39,771 bases of DNA from an uncultured Eubacteriales bacterium. GTDB taxonomy: Bacteria > Bacillota > Clostridia > Oscillospirales > Oscillospiraceae. The notes below the pieces were generated by a model. That model did not search any database. It had not been told where the DNA came from and saw nothing but the letters and a program-made list of their open reading frames with translations. Where the stretch lies: assembly GCA_902465435.1 (NCBI GenBank), contig CABQNH010000016.1, forward strand, positions 1 through 39,771, read 5' to 3'. Positions 36,471-39,771 of the stretch are shown here, piece by piece (the first letter of the stretch is position 1; each line of letters begins with the position of its first letter). Made by a program: the position numbers and the translations under genes.

Positions 36471-38750
36471 ATGCTATTGCGGAAATTATGGCGGACGATG
36501 GGCCAGTATAAGGCGCAGTTCATCTCTATGGTTCTGATGATTGCGCACGGCATTGGAATTTTCGTCGGCTTTAACATGGAGTGGTACAGCATCGAGCAGG
36601 ACACGCTGTCGTTTTTCCGGCAGACAGGCTTTGCCGACTACCGCATTGTGTCTGAAGCAGGCTTCGACGAGAGCGCGCTGCAGGCCATTGAGGCGATCGA
36701 CGGCGTGGACGCCGCCTCACGCTATTTGAGCGTAACGGCGGACGTTGCGGAGCGGGAGGGCGACACCGTTGCCATGACCGTTACGGAAAACGCGGCGGTT
36801 TCCGGTTTCTACCTGATGGAGGGTGAGCGATACGATCCGCAAAGCCCGGACGGCATCTGGCTGTCGGATCAGTATGCACACGCAAACGATCTGCAGGTTG
36901 GCGATTCGCTGACGCTTTCCTATAAAAATATTTCGTTCTCCGGTAAAATTCGCGGACTGATCAAGTCCGGTGAGCATATGATCTGCGTGCGGGACGAGAC
37001 GCAGCTCATGCCGGATTTCCGTACGCACGGCTTTGCCTATCTTTCGACTGCGCTGTATGAAACGGCGTCCGGCATGGAATATTATCCGCAGATCAACGTT
37101 CGCAGCGGCCTTTCCAAGCGCGATTTCACGGAGGCGGTGGATGCGGCGCTGCAGCGCACGACGCTCATTCTGACGCGGGACGAAACGATTGCCTACTCCG
37201 GCTCGCAGGGCGAGAGCGAGGAGGGCAAGACGATGGGCTCCATTTTGCCGGTCCTGTTCCTGCTCATTGCGGTTCTGACCATGGTCACGACGATGCACCG
37301 CCTGGCCGCCAAGGAAAAGACGCAAATCGGCACGTTAAAGGCGTTGGGCTTTAAGGATCGGCGGATCCTGCGGCACTATACCTCGTATGCCTTCCTGATC
37401 GGCACGGCCGGCACAGCCATCGGCATCGGCCTTGGCTATTGGGTGGCCTACTTCATCATGAATCCGAACGGCATGATGAGCACCTATATGGATCTTCCGA
37501 AATGGAAGCTCTGCTTCCCCTGGTTCTGCTATCTGATCCTTGCGGGCATCCTTGCGCTTCTGACGCTGATCGGCTATCTTTCGGTGCGGAAGATGCTGAA
37601 GGGAACGGCCGCCGAAGCGCTTCGCCCCTATGCACCGAAGCGAATGAAGCCGCTTTTGATCGAGCGGACACGCGCCTTTCATCGCCTTGGCTTCGGCACG
37701 CGCTGGAATCTGCGCGATACGATGCGTCACAAATCCAGAACGGCCATGAGCCTGATCGGCATTATCGGCTGCATGATGATCCTTGTCTGTGCGCTGGGCA
37801 TGCGCGATACCATGAACGCATTTTTGGATCTTTATTACGACGGCGCGACCAATTATTCCTCCAGGATCTATCTTTCGGAGGAGACCGACGACGCGCAGCG
37901 AGCGGAGATCGTTGAAAAATACGAGGGCGACTGGAGCGCTTCCGTCAGCGTGCAGCTGGAGGAAAAGGCCATTTCGCTGGATATCTACGACATTTCGCAC
38001 GACAAGGTGCGCTTCCCGGATCAGGACAACCGGTATATTTCACTGCGGGATGACGGCGCCTATGTCTGCATCCGACTCTCGGAGGAGTTTGACCTTCAGC
38101 CGGGCGACCGCTTTACGGTCAGTCCCTATGGCTCGGATGTGCAGTATACGCTGACGGTCGCGGGGATCGACCGCAGCATATCGGAAAACATCGTCATAAC
38201 CGCCGCCTATGCCGATACGCTGGGGATCCCCTATACGGTCAGCTCGGTATATACCGACACGCAGAAGGCGGATGTGCAGGCTACGGAGGCAATCAAGAGC
38301 GTGCAGTCCAAGCAGATGGTCATGGATTCCTTCGACAGCTTTATGGAGCTTATGAACACGATGATTCTCGTCATGGTAGTCGGCGCGATGCTTTTGGGCG
38401 TGATCGTGCTTTATAACCTCGGCGTCATGAGCTATACGGAGCGCTACCGCGAGATGGCGACTTTGAAGGTCGTGGGCTTCCGTGACCGGAAGATCGGACG
38501 GCTGCTGATCACGCAGAATCTTTGGCTGAGCATAATCGGCATCCTGATCGGCTTGCCCTTCGGTATGTTTGTGCTGGACTATATGCTCAAGGCGCTGGCA
38601 AGCGAATATGAGCTGAAAATGGTGCTCGGCCCCGTGACGTATATCCTGAGTGTGCTTCTGACGCTGGGCGTTTCGCTGTCTGTAAGCTTCCTGGTTGCAA
38701 GAAAGAACCGGAAGATTGACATGGTCGAGGCGCTGAAGGGCGCGGAATGA
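36471..38750 (+). CDS. ABC transporter permease, FtsX-type, two FtsX domains
   Basis: The 759-residue permease has about eight membrane helices: one at about 17-37, three at about 260-365 (ILPVLFLLIAVLTMVTTM and followers), one at about 425-445 and three in the last 130 residues (MILVMVVGAMLLGVIVLYNL and followers). Two extracytoplasmic domains lie between 40-255 and 450-620. Each half ends with the FtsX-type cytoplasmic loop (KTQIGTLKALGFKDRRILRH and REMATLKVVGFRDRKIGRLL). It begins 11 bases after the ATPase. The substrate is unknown. The iron-region location and the following HMA gene hint at a metal, metallophore or peptide, which is inference. Confidence 0.9.
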   Translation: MLLRKLWRTMGQYKAQFISMVLMIAHGIGIFVGFNMEWYSIEQDTLSFFRQTGFADYRIVSEAGFDESALQAIEAIDGVDAASRYLSVTADVAEREGDTVAMTVTENAAVSGFYLMEGERYDPQSPDGIWLSDQYAHANDLQVGDSLTLSYKNISFSGKIRGLIKSGEHMICVRDETQLMPDFRTHGFAYLSTALYETASGMEYYPQINVRSGLSKRDFTEAVDAALQRTTLILTRDETIAYSGSQGESEEGKTMGSILPVLFLLIAVLTMVTTMHRLAAKEKTQIGTLKALGFKDRRILRHYTSYAFLIGTAGTAIGIGLGYWVAYFIMNPNGMMSTYMDLPKWKLCFPWFCYLILAGILALLTLIGYLSVRKMLKGTAAEALRPYAPKRMKPLLIERTRAFHRLGFGTRWNLRDTMRHKSRTAMSLIGIIGCMMILVCALGMRDTMNAFLDLYYDGATNYSSRIYLSEETDDAQRAEIVEKYEGDWSASVSVQLEEKAISLDIYDISHDKVRFPDQDNRYISLRDDGAYVCIRLSEEFDLQPGDRFTVSPYGSDVQYTLTVAGIDRSISENIVITAAYADTLGIPYTVSSVYTDTQKADVQATEAIKSVQSKQMVMDSFDSFMELMNTMILVMVVGAMLLGVIVLYNLGVMSYTERYREMATLKVVGFRDRKIGRLLITQNLWLSIIGILIGLPFGMFVLDYMLKALASEYELKMVLGPVTYILSVLLTLGVSLSVSFLVARKNRKIDMVEALKGAE

Positions 38751-38769
38751 TGCGAAAGGAGGGCTTTTT

Positions 38770-38919
38770 ATGCCCCAATCGGCAGATTTTTGGTATGCGG
38801 TAACGGCAATACTGCTGGTTGCGATTTTTGTCGTCGCCGGAAAACATATGCTGAAACGGCAGATACGCCGGGAATTTGAGGAGGAGACGCAGCATGGTAA
38901 AGATCACATTGAACATTGA
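38770..38919 (+). CDS. Small single-TM membrane peptide
   Basis: A 49-residue reading frame starts MPQSADFWYAVTAILLVAIF and continues VVAGKHMLKRQIRREFEEET, giving one membrane helix (about 9-25) with a basic/acidic cytoplasmic tail. AAAGGAGGG lies 7 bases before the ATG, a strong ribosome-binding site. Its last codons overlap the start of the HMA gene by 26 bases, so translation is coupled. No family is recognised. It is too short for ordinary gene finders but the signals support it. Confidence 0.6.
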   Translation: MPQSADFWYAVTAILLVAIFVVAGKHMLKRQIRREFEEETQHGKDHIEH

Positions 38920-39157
38920 CGGTATGGCGTGCTCCATGTGCGAGGCGCACATCAATGACTGTATCCGCAAGGAGTTTCCTGTAAAAAAGGTCACATCCTC
39001 GCACAGCAAGGGGCAAACGGTCATTTTGGCCGATGCACCGCTCGATGAAGCGCGGCTGCGTGCGGCCATCGCGGAGACAGGCTACACCCTGCAAAACGTT
39101 TCGGTCGAAGCGGCAGAGGAGAAAAAGGGCTTTCTGCACTTCCTGCATCGAACCTGA
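38894..39157 (+). CDS. Heavy-metal-associated (HMA) domain protein
   Basis: The 87-residue protein has the HMA ferredoxin-like fold with the metal site GMACSMCEAH (C13 and C16) and a late AIAETGYTLQNV segment, followed by a short EEKKGFLHFLHRT tail. Such proteins bind soft metals, usually Cu(I), and deliver them to a partner. No CopA-type ATPase is nearby, so partner and metal are open. The ATG at 38894 has GAGGAG upstream. It is the last gene of the dtxR-ABC-FtsX operon. Confidence 0.87.
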   Translation: MVKITLNIDGMACSMCEAHINDCIRKEFPVKKVTSSHSKGQTVILADAPLDEARLRAAIAETGYTLQNVSVEAAEEKKGFLHFLHRT

Positions 39158-39161
39158 AAAG

Positions 39162-39190
39162 GGCTGCGCCGCGCGAAACGCGGCGCAGCC
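39162..39190 (+). terminator. Terminator after the HMA gene
   Basis: GGCTGCGCCGCG (39162-39173), loop CGAAA, CGCGGCGCAGCC (39179-39190). Only A-rich sequence follows, so it may be incomplete as a terminator. Confidence 0.6.
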
Positions 39191-39235
39191 AAGAAAAAGA
39201 AACCGCCGCAGAAGGCGCTTCTTTTTCCGGCACGA

Positions 39236-39251
39236 GTTAGCATATGCTAAC
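39236..39251. promoter_or_regulatory. Iron-region operator 5
   Basis: GTTAGC-ATAT-GCTAAC lies 28 bases before the DUF3793 remnant start. No sigma-A promoter is clear around it. Confidence 0.7.
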
Positions 39252-39279
39252 TAAAAATAGTAAAAAAGGTGGCTTTGCA

Positions 39280-39582
39280 ATGTCGGAGGATCGAATTCTG
39301 GCACAGTGCTCGCCGACGCTGGCGGGTCTGAAAACCGGCAGTCTGTTCACCTATCCCTATTCCGATCGGTGTACGCTCAAGGATGGGATTCGCAATCTCA
39401 ATACACGGATCGTTCCGCGTGGGATTCGGCTTGTGCCGCTGAAATGGATGGAAAAGCGGGTTTTGCTTTATATGTACCGGCCGGAGCAGCTTCGCGCAGA
39501 TCTGGCGGCGGCTGCGAATGGATGCGCAATTGGGAGGATCGCTGCCGCTCCGACGGCGCAGTGCTTGTCTGCGACAGCGTGA
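39280..39582 (+). pseudogene. DUF3793 gene, 5' half only, with out-of-frame tail
   Basis: The frame starts MSEDRILAQCSPTLAGLKTG and continues SLFTYPYSDRCTLKDGIRNL, LVPLKWMEKRVLLYMYRPEQ and LRADLAAAA, the N-terminal part of DUF3793 proteins. From about 39516 it becomes an unrelated tail to a stop at 39582. The conserved C-terminal half (HEIGLFLGYP-type) is missing. AAGGTGG precedes the ATG. In feo-type loci of Clostridia this gene commonly sits next to a flavodoxin gene, and here a piece of flavodoxin follows directly. The total is 100 codons against about 190 in the family. Confidence 0.7.
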
Positions 39583-39653
39583 TTTGCGCAGAGACGCCGG
39601 ACGAGGAAGCGACGGCCGCCTGCCGCGCGCTGGGCGCTGCGCTCGTCGAGTAA
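39516..39653 (+). pseudogene. 3' end of a flavodoxin gene, fused out of frame to DUF3793
   Basis: In the third frame GCEWMRNWEDRCRSDGAVLV, CDSVICAETPDEEATAACRA and LGAALVE match the C-terminal end of clostridial flavodoxins (the WM..W..R....GA.LV segment and the PDEE.....C..LG..L end). The FMN-binding N-terminus is absent. The switch from DUF3793 to flavodoxin occurs within GCGGCGGCTGCG-type sequence at about 39510-39522. Both genes were probably inactivated by one deletion. Confidence 0.65.
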
Positions 39654-39690
39654 GCGAAGCAGCGCAAAGTCTTTCTTCCTATACAAAATT

Positions 39691-39733
39691 GCCGCGCAGG
39701 GGCCCATTTAAGTAACCCCTGCGCGGCGTTCTT
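39691..39733 (+). terminator. Terminator at the end of the iron region
   Basis: GCCGCGCAGGGG (39691-39702) pairs with CCCCTGCGCGGC (39716-39727), followed by GTTCTTTTT. It was probably the flavodoxin terminator. Confidence 0.85.
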
Positions 39734-39771
39734 TTTCGATCACATTAGATTCCGGGGCGCGATGATCGCGC

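Noticed and set aside
1..39771. Search by eye for CRISPR arrays, rRNA genes, transposase or integrase genes
   Set aside because: No regularly spaced repeats, no rRNA cores and no intact transposase or integrase reading frame were seen.

Overview
This is a 39.8-kb chromosomal window of moderately high GC from a Gram-positive, endospore-forming anaerobe, most likely a gut member of Clostridia (Oscillospirales / Ruminococcaceae-like). The pointers are a spoIIP gene, AGGAGG-type ribosome-binding sites, many near-consensus TTGACA-17-TATAAT promoters, an Asp23/FakA pair, a PRD-type antiterminator and a clostridial-style isc and feo gene set. I cannot name the species from sequence alone.

Layout. 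1-1.6 kb (minus): the 5' end of a ROK-like sugar kinase and an N-acetylhexosamine-kinase-like phosphotransferase. 2.2-5.8 kb (plus): serC, serA and gdhA, a coupled serine/glutamate unit. 6.1-9.9 kb (minus): a small membrane protein and an iscS-iscU-mnmA-rrf2 operon whose promoter carries a perfect palindrome, probably the operator of its own Rrf2 regulator. 10.1-10.7 kb (plus): five tRNA genes (Gly, Arg, His, Gln, Lys). 11.0-14.5 kb (minus): a more AT-rich PTS operon (antiterminator, EIIBC, Dabb protein, EIIA, HPr) behind an antiterminator/terminator leader, probably acquired next to the tRNA cluster. 14.7-20 kb (minus): a TetR regulator with its operator, fakA and an Asp23 protein, ygjV with a long structured leader, and spoIIP. 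20.2-24.9 kb (minus): wecG-like, tmk-like, DJ-1, mltG and peptidase U32 in one operon. 25-30 kb: a conserved hypothetical, degV (a possible FakB partner of FakA), and a plus-strand operon of a hypothetical, a C_GCAxxG_C_C protein, asparaginase and a DUF2284 protein. 30-31.2 kb: a scar with a frameshifted AlbA/AAA_4-type remnant, an intact class III-like Fic gene and a truncated HsdS remnant. 31.4-39.7 kb (plus): an iron region with two feoA genes, a long feoB, a Cys-rich FeoB-associated peptide, a short DtxR-like regulator, an ABC/FtsX transporter, a one-TM peptide, an HMA protein, and a DUF3793-flavodoxin deletion scar.

How the parts work together. GdhA makes the glutamate that SerC uses, and takes back the 2-oxoglutarate SerC releases. 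IscS and IscU supply sulfur for Fe-S clusters and for MnmA. FakA would phosphorylate fatty acids held by a DegV/FakB protein. The iron region carries five copies of one palindrome (GTTAGC-N4-GCTAAY), which marks a local regulon.

Most unusual signals. (1) A roughly 250-bp folded dispersed repeat is present twice, each copy sandwiched between near-identical copies of a local hairpin, plus a 67-bp mini-derivative with perfect 21-bp inverted ends. (2) A dtxR / ABC-FtsX / one-TM peptide / HMA module follows feoB, and its DtxR-like protein appears to lack the usual metal ligands. (3) The DUF3793 and flavodoxin genes have been joined out of frame by a deletion. (4) The 170-nt leader of ygjV looks like an uncharacterised structured RNA.
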